From Rhizobiales bacterium 65-79 (GTDB taxonomy: Bacteria; Pseudomonadota; Alphaproteobacteria; Rhizobiales; Rhizobiaceae): 64,000 nt of DNA. Made by a program: the position numbers and the translations under genes. Location: NCBI GenBank assembly GCA_001896885.1, contig MKRJ01000019.1, forward strand, positions 124,001-188,000. The letters are read 5' to 3'. Below, piece by piece: positions 44,641-52,874 of the stretch; position 1 is the first letter of the stretch; each line of letters starts with the position of its first letter. The notes beneath the pieces were generated by a model. The model saw only the letters and a program-made list of their open reading frames with translations, was not told the DNA's origin and did no database searches.

Positions 44641-45465
44641 ATGAACGGCAGGAACGGAAACGGAGACATGACGGCAGAAGACCCCCAGCCTCTCGCCGAA
44701 CTCGACCCGCCGCGGCTCGCGCCGGAGCGCACCGCCTTCTTCCTCGATTTCGACGGCACGCTGGCCGATTTCAACGAGGATCCTTCCGCCGTCTTCCTGC
44801 CGGAGCGCGAGCGACGCTCGCTCGGTCAACTGGCGGAGGCGACCGGCGGCGCGGTGGCGATCATCTCCGGCCGCGCCATTGCCGACATCGACCGCATGCT
44901 CGCGCCGCTGAAGGTACCGGTGGCGGGCGTGCACGGCCTCGAACGACGGAACGCGAGCGGCAAGACCGTCCACGCCGACGTGCCGGAGGCTCCCCTCGCC
45001 GCCGCGCGCACGCGCCTGCAACCGTTCGCGCGGCTCCACCCCGGCCTGCTGGTCGAGGAAAAACCGGGCTCGGTCGCGCTGCATTTCCGCAGTCGCCCGG
45101 AACTGGAACCGCAATGCCTGGAGGTCGCCAGAAGCATCACGGACGCGGACGAAGGACTGCATGTCCTGCACGGAAAGATGGTGATCGAATTCAAGGCCGG
45201 GCATGCGACCAAGGCCGACGCCGTCGCCGCCTTTCTGGAAGAGGAACCCTTTCGGGGTCGAAAGCCTTTCTTCGCCGGCGATGATTCAACGGATGAGGAT
45301 GTATTCGTCAGGATGCTGGAAATGAAGGGCATTTCGGTAAAGGTCGGGCCCGGTCTCACGGCCGCCGCCTATCGCGCCGGCGGCATCGATGCCTTCCGCG
45401 ACTGGCTCGCAAGTCTCGCCCGACAGTTAAACCACACGGAAAGGAGCACCGCCGCCCGCGCCTGA
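44641..45465 (+). CDS. otsB: Trehalose-6-phosphate phosphatase
   Basis: 274-residue HAD-superfamily phosphatase. FFLDFDGTLADF supplies the catalytic DxDGT motif, AIISGRAIADID the second, and KPFFAGDDSTDEDVF the acidic motif IV. Removes phosphate from trehalose-6-phosphate to give trehalose, a compatible solute. Start 44641 or the in-frame ATG at 44668. It precedes otsA by 17 bp. Confidence 0.95.
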   Translation: MNGRNGNGDMTAEDPQPLAELDPPRLAPERTAFFLDFDGTLADFNEDPSAVFLPERERRSLGQLAEATGGAVAIISGRAIADIDRMLAPLKVPVAGVHGLERRNASGKTVHADVPEAPLAAARTRLQPFARLHPGLLVEEKPGSVALHFRSRPELEPQCLEVARSITDADEGLHVLHGKMVIEFKAGHATKADAVAAFLEEEPFRGRKPFFAGDDSTDEDVFVRMLEMKGISVKVGPGLTAAAYRAGGIDAFRDWLASLARQLNHTERSTAARA

Positions 45466-45482
45466 GCGGCACTCGGAGGAGC

Positions 45483-46895
45483 ATGAGAAATTCCGAAGGG
45501 ACAAATCCGGGCGGGCACGTCAAAAGGCTCGTCGTCATATCGAACCGTGTTGCCGATCTGCGCAAGACGACGCAGACCGGCGGGCTTGCGGTTGGCCTCG
45601 CCGATGCGGTCAGGGAGCGCGGCGGCGTCTGGTTCGGCTGGAGCGGCAGGAAGCTGAAGGAGCCCGGCGAGCCGAAGGTCGACCGCATCGGCAAGGTAAC
45701 GCAGATCTCGCTCGCGCTCACGCCGGACGACTACGCCGCCTACTATCTCGGCTATGCCAATTCGGTGCTGTGGCCGCTCTTCCACTACCGGCTCGACCTG
45801 GTCAATTTCCGGCAGGAATTCCTCGACGGCTACCGGCGGGTCAACGAAAAATTCGCCGAAGCCGTCCTCCCCTTCCTCCGGCCCGACGACACCATCTGGG
45901 TGCACGACTATCACCTCATTCCGCTGGCCGCCGAACTGCGCAGGCGCGGCTGCCGTCAGCGCATCGGCTTCTTCCTGCACATTCCCTTTCCGCCGCCCGA
46001 CCTCCTTGCCGCCGCGCCCGACAATGAATGGCTGGTGGCGTGCCTCTTCGAATACGACCTGATCGGCTTCCAGACCGAGGCCGATCTCGGCAATTTCCGC
46101 CGCTACGCCGAGGAACAGGCCGGGGCGACAACGAGAGAGGACGGTTCGTTCAAGGCCGGGGAACACAGCTTCCGCGCCCGCGCCTTCCCGATCGGCATCG
46201 ACGTGGACCAATTCGCCGAAATGGCCAGCCGGGCATCGGAGGAAGTCGCCATCGACGAGTTGCGGCGCAAGATACTCGGCCGCAGGCAGATCATCGGCGT
46301 CGACAGGCTCGACTATTCGAAGGGCCTGCCGGACCGCTTCAAGGCCTTCGGCCGGCTGCTCGAGCGGCATCCGGAAATCCACAAGAAGGTGACGCTCCTG
46401 CAGATTTCCCCATCGTCCCGTCAGGAGGTGCAATCCTACGCCGACATCAAGGAGGAGCTCGCCAGACTGTCCGGCGCCATCAACAGCCGGTTCGCGGACT
46501 TCAACTGGACGCCGATCCGCTACATCCAGCGCAACGTGCCGCGCGAGAAGCTTGCCGCCCTGTTCCGCGCCAGCCAGGTCGGCTTCGTGACGCCGCTCCG
46601 CGACGGCATGAACCTCGTCGCCAAGGAATTCGTCGCCGCCCAGCACATGGAGGATCCGGGCGTGCTGGTGCTGTCGCAATTCGCCGGCGCGGCGGAGGAG
46701 ATGACCGAGGCGTTGATCGTCAACCCTTACGACATAGACGACATGGCCGAGAACCTGTTCCGCGCGCTGCAGATGCCGCTGAAGGAACGGCAGCGGCGCC
46801 AGAAGGCGCTTATCGCCCGCATCCGCAAGCAGGACGCGCGCGCCTGGCTGACCGGCTTTCTGGATACGCTGGAGAAGGTGCGGCGGGCGGAATAG
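45483..46895 (+). CDS. otsA: Trehalose-6-phosphate synthase
   Basis: 470-residue GT20 glycosyltransferase joining UDP-glucose and glucose-6-phosphate. The N-terminal loop reads [22 protein letters not shown], then [18 protein letters not shown], the R/D pair in [16 protein letters not shown], and the end motif [14 protein letters not shown] with [14 protein letters not shown]. Follows otsB in the same operon with GGAGGAG upstream. This is the reaction before OtsB. Confidence 0.96.
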   Translation: MRNSEGTNPGGHVKRLVVISNRVADLRKTTQTGGLAVGLADAVRERGGVWFGWSGRKLKEPGEPKVDRIGKVTQISLALTPDDYAAYYLGYANSVLWPLFHYRLDLVNFRQEFLDGYRRVNEKFAEAVLPFLRPDDTIWVHDYHLIPLAAELRRRGCRQRIGFFLHIPFPPPDLLAAAPDNEWLVACLFEYDLIGFQTEADLGNFRRYAEEQAGATTREDGSFKAGEHSFRARAFPIGIDVDQFAEMASRASEEVAIDELRRKILGRRQIIGVDRLDYSKGLPDRFKAFGRLLERHPEIHKKVTLLQISPSSRQEVQSYADIKEELARLSGAINSRFADFNWTPIRYIQRNVPREKLAALFRASQVGFVTPLRDGMNLVAKEFVAAQHMEDPGVLVLSQFAGAAEEMTEALIVNPYDIDDMAENLFRALQMPLKERQRRQKALIARIRKQDARAWLTGFLDTLEKVRRAE

Positions 46896-46970
46896 GTCGG
46901 GACCTTTTCGCGCGCGGAGGAACGAGTATTCCGTGCCAGCGTTACGGTTTGATCTCGAGGAGCACGAAAG

Positions 46971-47168
46971 ATGCAGGCCACGAAGGAAAAGCTGGAACGC
47001 CGGACTCCGCCGGCGGGCGACGACAGGCGCAGCAATGCCGACCGGAAAAAGAAGCCCCGGAAGATCGAGCCTGTCGAAGGCTCGCAGACCGGCTCGGAAG
47101 GGCTCGGCTATCTGAAGGAACCGGAGGAGACCGAAGGAAACAACGAGCCGAGGCACGGCCAAGGCTGA
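46971..47168 (+). CDS. Small basic protein of unknown function, copy 1
   Basis: 65 residues, strongly charged, no membrane segment or export signal. The conserved core EPVEGSQTGSEGLGYL (about residues 33-48) is shared with the protein encoded at 48295-48489. It has GAGGAG upstream and follows otsA by 75 bp, so it may be part of the trehalose operon. Function unknown; a stress-linked role is inferred only from the neighbours. Confidence 0.68.
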   Translation: MQATKEKLERRTPPAGDDRRSNADRKKKPRKIEPVEGSQTGSEGLGYLKEPEETEGNNEPRHGQG

Positions 47169-47177
47169 CGTCGACGG

Positions 47178-48158
47178 TCAATCGTCCTCCTGCGGCGCGC
47201 CGATCGTATCGGCCATGACCGCGCCGCGCCGGCCGCGCTGGACTGGCTTCCCGGTGGTGGTGTCCCGCGCGGTCTGGTGCTCGATCTCGGAATCCAGCTC
47301 GGCGCCGACAAGCAGGACGAGCACGGAGATCCATGTCCACATCATGAAGCCGATCACGGCCCCGAGCGAGCCGTAGGTCGCGTTGTAGTCGGCGAAGTTC
47401 TCCAGGTACCAGGAGAACAGGATCGATACGACGAGCCACACCAGGGCGGCCAGAGCGGCGCCCCAATTGATCCACCGCCACTGCGCCCTCTCGCGGCTTG
47501 GGCCGTAGCGATAGATAATCGAGATCGCGACGCCCGCCGCGACCAGCAGCAGGGGCCAGCGAAGGATCCGGACAAGGATTTCGGTCAAGTCGCCGAGACT
47601 GAGGAAGGAAAGCACGGCCGGCACCACGCCGACCATCACGACCATCAGTATACCGACCGCCATCGCCGCCAGCGTGAAGGCGAGGCTGAGCAGGTTCAGC
47701 CTGATGAAGCTGCGCTTTTCCTCCTCCTCATAGGCGACGTTCATGGCCTCGAACAGCGCCTTCATGCCGCTGTTCGCGCTCCACAATGCGACGAGGAATC
47801 CGACGACGAAGCCGAAGCTGAGCGCCTTTCCGCTCGCATTCGCAAGCGCCTGGAGCTGTGTACGGATCATGTCGAGGCCGCCGCTCGGCAGAACCCAGCC
47901 CAAATTGGCGACATGGTCCGCGATCGTCTTGGGATCGGCCACGAAACCGTAGAGGGACACAAAAGCGGCAAGCGCCGGAAACAACGCCAGCAGCAGATAG
48001 AACGTCACCCCGGCAGCGACGAGCATGATGCGGTCTTCGCCGATCTCGCTCCATACGCGCCAGAGGATATCTTTCCAGCCACGCCAGGGGATGGCGGACG
48101 GATGCTTTGCATGCCGCCCCCGCGCCTTTCCTCTCATTCGCTTCGCTTCGGCCTCCAC
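47178..48158 (-). CDS. YihY/virulence factor BrkB family membrane protein
   Basis: 326 residues with about six membrane helices. Family hallmarks are DRIMLVAAGVTFYLLLALFPALAAFVSLYGF near the N-terminus, FLVALWSANSGMKALFEAMNVAYEEEE in the middle and the conserved YGSLGAVIGFMMWTWISVLVLLVGAELDSEIE. A basic cytoplasmic tail precedes the first helix and an acidic tail ends the protein. The family is widespread and functionally undefined. It ends 9 bp from the convergent small gene and is flanked on both sides by its paralogues. Confidence 0.93.
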   Translation of the reverse strand: MEAEAKRMRGKARGRHAKHPSAIPWRGWKDILWRVWSEIGEDRIMLVAAGVTFYLLLALFPALAAFVSLYGFVADPKTIADHVANLGWVLPSGGLDMIRTQLQALANASGKALSFGFVVGFLVALWSANSGMKALFEAMNVAYEEEEKRSFIRLNLLSLAFTLAAMAVGILMVVMVGVVPAVLSFLSLGDLTEILVRILRWPLLLVAAGVAISIIYRYGPSRERAQWRWINWGAALAALVWLVVSILFSWYLENFADYNATYGSLGAVIGFMMWTWISVLVLLVGAELDSEIEHQTARDTTTGKPVQRGRRGAVMADTIGAPQEDD

Positions 48159-48294
48159 ATTCCACCTCCGGTTCCCCTAGCAACCGCCATAGGCCCGTTT
48201 TGTGCCGCCGGCCCGAAAATTTATGCAACAGGAGAGCCCGACAGGTCGGAAACGCCGGGCGAAAGGGCCGACTGGCCGGAGATGGCATAGCGGA

Positions 48295-48489
48295 ATGCGC
48301 CCGCCGCGGCCGGGACCGACGCTCGTCTCCCGCTCGCCCACCGGCGACAACCGGCGAAGGAACGCCGGTCCGCACAAGAAGCGGGCGATAGGGCCCGTCG
48401 AAGGCGCCCAGACCGGGCCGGAAGGGCTCGGCTATCTCGAGAAGCCGGCGGAGGACCAGGGCAAAAGCGGATCGGGACGCGGGAAATAG
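48295..48489 (+). CDS. Small basic protein of unknown function, copy 2
   Basis: 64 residues, paralogous to the protein encoded at 46971-47168: GPVEGAQTGPEGLGYLEKP and GDNRRRNA match GDDRRSNA and EPVEGSQTGSEGLGYLKEP in the same order and spacing. The N-terminus has no other recognised domain. It lies just beyond the yihY start in the opposite direction. The ATG at 48295 is chosen to match the length of its paralogue. It ends 9 bp before the convergent DUF6159-like gene. Confidence 0.65.
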   Translation: MRPPRPGPTLVSRSPTGDNRRRNAGPHKKRAIGPVEGAQTGPEGLGYLEKPAEDQGKSGSGRGK

Positions 48490-48498
48490 GCCTCTCGG

Positions 48499-49365
48499 TC
48501 AGCTCTTGCGGTCGACGAAGGCGCCGCGGATGAGGTTCTGGTCGAACCCGCGCGGCGGTTCGCCGAATGCCGCATAGCAATAGAGCGACGCTGTGTAGAT
48601 CGCCGTAAGCGCCGAACCCACCAGGAGGGTGGCCAGGATCCCGACAAAGGCGACGGCGTAGAGGAGCACCGACAAGGGTTCGTTGCCGGCTTGCATGGCG
48701 ATGGTTCCGCCGCCGATGCCGACAAGGCCGAAGGCGCCGCAGGCGCAGCTCATCGCAAACGAGATACCGCCATTGCCGATCAGATTCTCGCCCCAGCTCC
48801 GGCGCAGGAGCGAGGCGCTGCGCCGGATCGCCTCCACCGGGCCCACGTCTTCGACCACCAGCACCGGAACGACGAGGAACGTGGCCGCGGTCCATGCCAC
48901 CCCGACCACGCCCTCGATGATGCGGCCGACGATCCCCAGGCGCTCGGAGAGCGCATGGAGCAGGATCCCGACGGTCGCCGAAATGACGGCATAGCCGAAA
49001 ATCTGGCCCGTCCGGCTCGCGGCGAGCGCGAGCGCGTCCCGGAGCGTCGGCTGCCCGCCGTTCAGCCGGTCCAATGCCGCAGCAACGAGCGCCGTATTGA
49101 AGAAGAAGACGATGAAATACTGGACGATGTACCAGATGAAGATCCAGGCGTAGAGCGACAGGGGGATATGGTCGACCATGGCGCCCTGAACCCGCTCGAA
49201 AACACCCCCTTCGAAGGCCAGCCCCAGGAAGCTGGCGCCGAGCGCTACCGCCGCCGCGCCCGAGGCCGCCGGCAACAGCAGCAGCTCGCGGTCGGAGCGC
49301 AGGACATTCCAACTGGCCCGAACGAGCTGCCAGCTTCGCTCGGCGCGATCGAAAAAATCAGGCAT
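48499..49365 (-). CDS. Integral membrane protein (DUF6159-like)
   Basis: 288 residues with about six hydrophobic helices. N-terminus DFFDRAERSWQLVRASWNVLRSDRELLLLPAASG is typical of the DUF6159 group; later come VEDVGPVEAIRRSASLLRRSWGENLIGNGGISFA and EPPRGFDQNLIRGAF. No catalytic motif. ATG 49365 follows GGGGAG. The role is unknown; it lies by itself between two unrelated small membrane-protein genes. Confidence 0.8.
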   Translation of the reverse strand: MPDFFDRAERSWQLVRASWNVLRSDRELLLLPAASGAAAVALGASFLGLAFEGGVFERVQGAMVDHIPLSLYAWIFIWYIVQYFIVFFFNTALVAAALDRLNGGQPTLRDALALAASRTGQIFGYAVISATVGILLHALSERLGIVGRIIEGVVGVAWTAATFLVVPVLVVEDVGPVEAIRRSASLLRRSWGENLIGNGGISFAMSCACGAFGLVGIGGGTIAMQAGNEPLSVLLYAVAFVGILATLLVGSALTAIYTASLYCYAAFGEPPRGFDQNLIRGAFVDRKS

Positions 49366-49530
49366 TGACGGCTCCCCGCGAGATTGGGCCGCCTGTACTA
49401 TGTAGCCTCGCGCTGAAGGAAAAATGAAGCCGCGTGCCGCAATTTTCATAATCGGCGACGTCAGGCGCCGGGCGGGCGACCCGGTCGGATCGACGCGGGC
49501 GGTCACCCGCCCCCTTCCTTCGAGGCGGGT

Positions 49531-49617
49531 TCAGCTCCCTGGGACCAGCATCCCGATATCCCTTTCCAGGCTCGCGAACTACTTGACCAGATTCACGCCG
49601 ATGGCCCTGACCGTCGC
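49531..49617 (-). pseudogene. Remnant of the 3' end of a LysR-family gene
   Basis: On the minus strand this reads ATVRAIGVNLVK-stop-FASLERDIGMLVPGS-stop. It aligns without gaps to the last 25 or so residues of the LysR protein encoded at 50165-51091 (AVRALSANLIREFANLERDIGGL). An in-frame TAG lies at 49581-49579. It abuts the stop of the 142-residue membrane-protein gene. Only this tail remains, so it looks like debris of a duplicated regulator gene. Confidence 0.75.
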
Positions 49618-49618
49618 C

Positions 49619-50047
49619 TTAGTTACCGTCCGCGGTCTTCCGGTTGGTGGCCAGGAAGCGCTTGTTGAGCCAGCTTCCGAGAAGCAGCGAGACCGAAATG
49701 CAGATGAGGAATTCCGCCGGAATAACTGCCGGGCTCAAATGCATGAATACGGGGTGTAGAAAGGCGAAAGCCGCGATGAAGACCATGACATGGACCGTCC
49801 ACCTCGCTCGCTTGGCCCTCGGTTCCGACTGTCGCGCGGGGAGTCCGTCCTTGCGGACGAGATAGGCGCCCTTGCGGATCTTGTTTCGGATCATCGCCGT
49901 GGCGAAGATGCCAATGAGCAGGATCACGAGAAGGGGAAGATAATAGGGCTTCAGCGAGGCCGGCAGCATAATCCTGATGACGCCAAGCACGGCCCCCAGG
50001 ATCGCGACACGGATGGCATGGCCGTCGGATTTTCTCAGGCGTAGCAT
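49619..50047 (-). CDS. Small membrane protein, unknown function
   Basis: 142 residues with four predicted membrane helices (about residues 11-30, 35-53, 85-103 and 109-127) and a basic cytoplasmic loop (NKIRKGAYLVRKDGLPARQSEPRAKRAR). No known domain recognised. Lies between a LysR remnant and a complete lysR gene, suggesting that it was inserted or trapped during a local duplication. Confidence 0.7.
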   Translation of the reverse strand: MLRLRKSDGHAIRVAILGAVLGVIRIMLPASLKPYYLPLLVILLIGIFATAMIRNKIRKGAYLVRKDGLPARQSEPRAKRARWTVHVMVFIAAFAFLHPVFMHLSPAVIPAEFLICISVSLLLGSWLNKRFLATNRKTADGN

Positions 50048-50164
50048 CTTCTCGCATTCGGGCTGCTTTCAACGGCCCAAAGGTGCAGATGCCGTGCCGC
50101 AGGTCAACTCGTTCAACCGGAAGTGGTTAACTGCGGGAAGTGGATTCCCGTGCCGAAATCCCGG

Positions 50165-51091
50165 TCAATCCCTCAGAGCCAAACCGCCGATGTCCCGCTC
50201 CAGATTGGCGAACTCCCTGATCAGATTGGCGCTCAGAGCCCGCACCGCTGGATAGGACTGGCGGTCGCGGTGGATCAGGAGGCCGATCTCGCTCGCCGAG
50301 AGATCCGGCTCCGCGAGCGGCACGTGGACGAGGCCGCCCGTCGCGAGTTCGTCGACGAAGCCGGTCGGGGTGAAGAAACCGATGCCGAGCCCGGCATGCA
50401 GGCTTTCCTTGGTCATGGTCAGGGAATTGGTGACGACCAGCGCCTTGAACTGCGCGCCCGAATGGGTGAATTCCGCTTCCGCCGTGGCGTTCAGGATCCA
50501 CGGATCGTTGAGCATGACCACCGGATAGGCGGCGCACTCCGTCAGCGTCAGTTCCTGCCGCTTCGCCAGCGGATGGTCGGGCCGCATGATGGCGCCGAGA
50601 CGCATGCGAATGCGCGCGGCGACTTGATAGCCTCGATAGCGCCGGTCGATGAACAGAACGGCGATGTCCGGCCGGCCGGCGCGCATCTCCTCGGCATGTT
50701 CGTTCGGATCCGCATCGATGATGCGGTAGGAGATGCGCGGATGCTGCCTTGCGGTCGTCCCGATCGCGCGCGGCAAAAGCCGCACGATCGGCGAGGGAAT
50801 GGTGACGACCCGCACCTCGCCCTGAATATCGCCGGAAAGCGCGGAGACCTCCAGGCAGGTGCTCTGCCACTTCGCCAGCGTGTCGCGCGCATGGCGGATG
50901 ACGAACTCGCCGGCCACCGTCGGGCGCACGCCGTTGCCGACGCGTTCGAAAAGCGGCGTGCCGATATCGGCCTCGAGCTTCAGGATCTGCCGGTTGACCG
51001 CCGACGAGGCGACGTTGAGCGCGCTCGCGGCGCGCCGGATCGAACCCATGCGGGCCACCTGATCGATATAGCGAAGGACCGCGGCATGCAT
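50165..51091 (-). CDS. LysR family transcriptional regulator
   Basis: 308 residues: N-terminal winged helix (LRYIDQVARMGSIRRAASALNVASSAVNRQILKLEADIG, residues 5-45) and a C-terminal periplasmic-binding-type effector domain. It is transcribed away from the binding-protein operon at 51305, with a CACTTT-N9-AAAGTG palindrome between, so it very probably regulates that operon in response to the imported substrate or an intermediate. A degraded copy of its 3' end lies at 49531-49617. Confidence 0.92.
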   Translation of the reverse strand: MHAAVLRYIDQVARMGSIRRAASALNVASSAVNRQILKLEADIGTPLFERVGNGVRPTVAGEFVIRHARDTLAKWQSTCLEVSALSGDIQGEVRVVTIPSPIVRLLPRAIGTTARQHPRISYRIIDADPNEHAEEMRAGRPDIAVLFIDRRYRGYQVAARIRMRLGAIMRPDHPLAKRQELTLTECAAYPVVMLNDPWILNATAEAEFTHSGAQFKALVVTNSLTMTKESLHAGLGIGFFTPTGFVDELATGGLVHVPLAEPDLSASEIGLLIHRDRQSYPAVRALSANLIREFANLERDIGGLALRD

Positions 51092-51162
51092 GGGGCGGAG
51101 CCTCTACGAACGTGATGCCTTTTCGGCAGCACCTAGCTCGAATCTTTATGCTTCCTGACAGC

Positions 51163-51183
51163 ACTTTGCTACTACTAAAGTGA
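51163..51183. promoter_or_regulatory. Candidate LysR binding site
   Basis: Perfect inverted repeat CACTTT-N9-AAAGTG containing the T-N11-A spacing typical of LysR-type operators. It is 72 bp before the lysR start and 122 bp before the first binding-protein start, the usual position for divergent control. Confidence 0.65.
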
Positions 51184-51304
51184 CATGGCTCCATGAACGA
51201 CACCGCCCACGCCCGGCTGCGAGCCGTGGCGCGCAGCGGTCGGAGGAGTATCGGAGGAGACGCGGGATCGAGGGCGGTTTCCTACCCGCAAGAGGAGGAA
51301 TTGA

Positions 51305-52339
51305 ATGAATCGAAACGGGCTCTCGCGTCGCGGCGTGCTCAAATTGGGGGCCACGGTGGCCGGCGCGCTGGCCATGCCGACGATACTTTCCGGACGCGTC
51401 TTTGCCGCCAAGGGCACCAAGACCCTGAACATGCAGCTCGGCTGGCTTGCCAACGGCAATCAGCTTGGCGAGATCGTGGCCAAGCAGATGGGCTATTTCG
51501 AGGAAGAAGGCGTCGATTTCAGGCTGCAGCCCGGCGGGCCCAACATCGATGGCCTCGCCATGGTCGCGTCGGGCCAGTACGAGATGGGCGTGATGCCGTC
51601 GAGCCCCTCCATCATGCTCGCCGCCTCCCAACACATTCCGATCCGCTGTTTCGGCGTCGGCTTCCAGGAACACCCCTTCGCCTTCTATTCGCTGCCCAAG
51701 GCCCCGGTCCACGAGCCCAAGGACCTGATCGGCAAGCGCGTCGGCATCCCGCAGACGACGAAGATCCTGCTCACGGCCCTCCTCAAGAAACATGGGATTC
51801 CGGAAGACAAGGTGAAGATCCAGATCACGGGATCGGAGCTGACGCCGCTCGTCACCGGGCAGGTGGACGTGATCACGGCCTGGCAGACCAATACGACCAA
51901 CCTCAAGATTCTCGGCCCCGACGCCATCAGGATGCGCCTGTGGGATGTCGGCATCAAGCTCTATGCCAACAACTATTACGCACAGGCCGACCGGCTGAAG
52001 GAAGATCCCGAGCTCTACGCCAAGTTCATGAAGGCCTCTTCCCGCGGCTGGGCCCTTGCCCGCGAAGACTCCGCCAAGGCGGCGGGATTGCTGGTGAAGG
52101 AATTGCCCAATCTCGATCTCGCCGGGGAAACCGACGCCGCCGCCGTTGCGGTCGCCGTCACCTTCAATGCCGACACGAAGGAATACGGATGGGGGCATTT
52201 CCGCCGCAACCTGTGGCAGGACCAGATCGCGCTCTATGACGGGCTCGGACAATTCTCGGCCGGCGCTCCGAAGCTCGATGACGTCATCGACGGGAGCATC
52301 CTGGCCGCGACCAAGGACGATCGTGCCAAAATCGGTTGA
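51305..52339 (+). CDS. ABC transporter substrate-binding protein (SsuA/TauA/NrtA-like), copy 1
   Basis: 344 residues. The N-terminus LSRRGVLKLGATVAGALAMP is a twin-arginine type signal. The mature part has TLNMQLGWLANGNQLGEIVAKQMGYFEEEGVDF and GSELTPLVTGQVDVITAWQTN, the order found in NMT1/SsuA-like proteins that bind sulfonates, taurine, nitrate or aromatic/pyrimidine acids. It is clearly paralogous to the protein encoded at 52875. First gene of the operon with the LysR divergent. Followed closely by a MaoC-like gene. Confidence 0.9.
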   Translation: MNRNGLSRRGVLKLGATVAGALAMPTILSGRVFAAKGTKTLNMQLGWLANGNQLGEIVAKQMGYFEEEGVDFRLQPGGPNIDGLAMVASGQYEMGVMPSSPSIMLAASQHIPIRCFGVGFQEHPFAFYSLPKAPVHEPKDLIGKRVGIPQTTKILLTALLKKHGIPEDKVKIQITGSELTPLVTGQVDVITAWQTNTTNLKILGPDAIRMRLWDVGIKLYANNYYAQADRLKEDPELYAKFMKASSRGWALAREDSAKAAGLLVKELPNLDLAGETDAAAVAVAVTFNADTKEYGWGHFRRNLWQDQIALYDGLGQFSAGAPKLDDVIDGSILAATKDDRAKIG

Positions 52340-52349
52340 TGGGAAGAAA

Positions 52350-52796
52350 ATGACGCAGGAAGACATCAGGCCGGAATGCGATCGTGTGGGATATTCCTAC
52401 AAGACGCGCGGCCGCACCATCTCGGAAGCCGACATCATCTTCCACGCGGGGCAGACCGGCGACCTGTTCCCGGCGCATCTCGATGCCGAGGCCGCGAGCA
52501 AGACCCCCTATGGACAGCGGATCGCGCACGGGACGCTGACGCTCTCGATCGCGATGGGGCTGAAATTCGATACCGACCTGTCGAAGGGATTGCGGATTTC
52601 CTACGGCTATGACCGCGTCCGCTATCGCAAGCCGGTCTTCATCGGCGACACGATCAGCGTCGACGTCGAAGTCACCAGTTGCCAGATGGACCCGAAGCGC
52701 GAGGGCGTGAGGCGAATTGTCGAGACCATGAATGTGGTCAACCAGCGTGGAGAGACCGTGATGTCGGCGGATCACGTTCTTATACGCTGGGTCTGA
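52350..52796 (+). CDS. MaoC family hydratase/dehydratase
   Basis: 148 residues with a hot-dog fold pattern. The hydratase motif reads GQTGDLFPAHLD, followed by GQRIAHGTLTLSIAMGL, matching the Asp/His dyad of R-specific enoyl-CoA hydratases and MaoC dehydratases. It adds or removes water at a CoA-bound double bond in the cytoplasm. It lies between the two binding-protein genes, which is unusual. ATG 52350 follows GGGAAG. Probably acts with the CoA-transferase and enoyl-CoA hydratase genes downstream. Confidence 0.87.
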   Translation: MTQEDIRPECDRVGYSYKTRGRTISEADIIFHAGQTGDLFPAHLDAEAASKTPYGQRIAHGTLTLSIAMGLKFDTDLSKGLRISYGYDRVRYRKPVFIGDTISVDVEVTSCQMDPKREGVRRIVETMNVVNQRGETVMSADHVLIRWV

Positions 52797-52874
52797 ATTC
52801 CGCTCCGGCACTGCCGGGCGGATACGGCCGGAAAGGGAACCCGGCTTTCGAGTACCGGATATGGGAGATCTAGG

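Noticed and set aside
45369-47162. 597-residue minus-strand frame opposite otsA
   Set aside because: otsA motifs on the plus strand are decisive; the minus frame has no homology I recognise.
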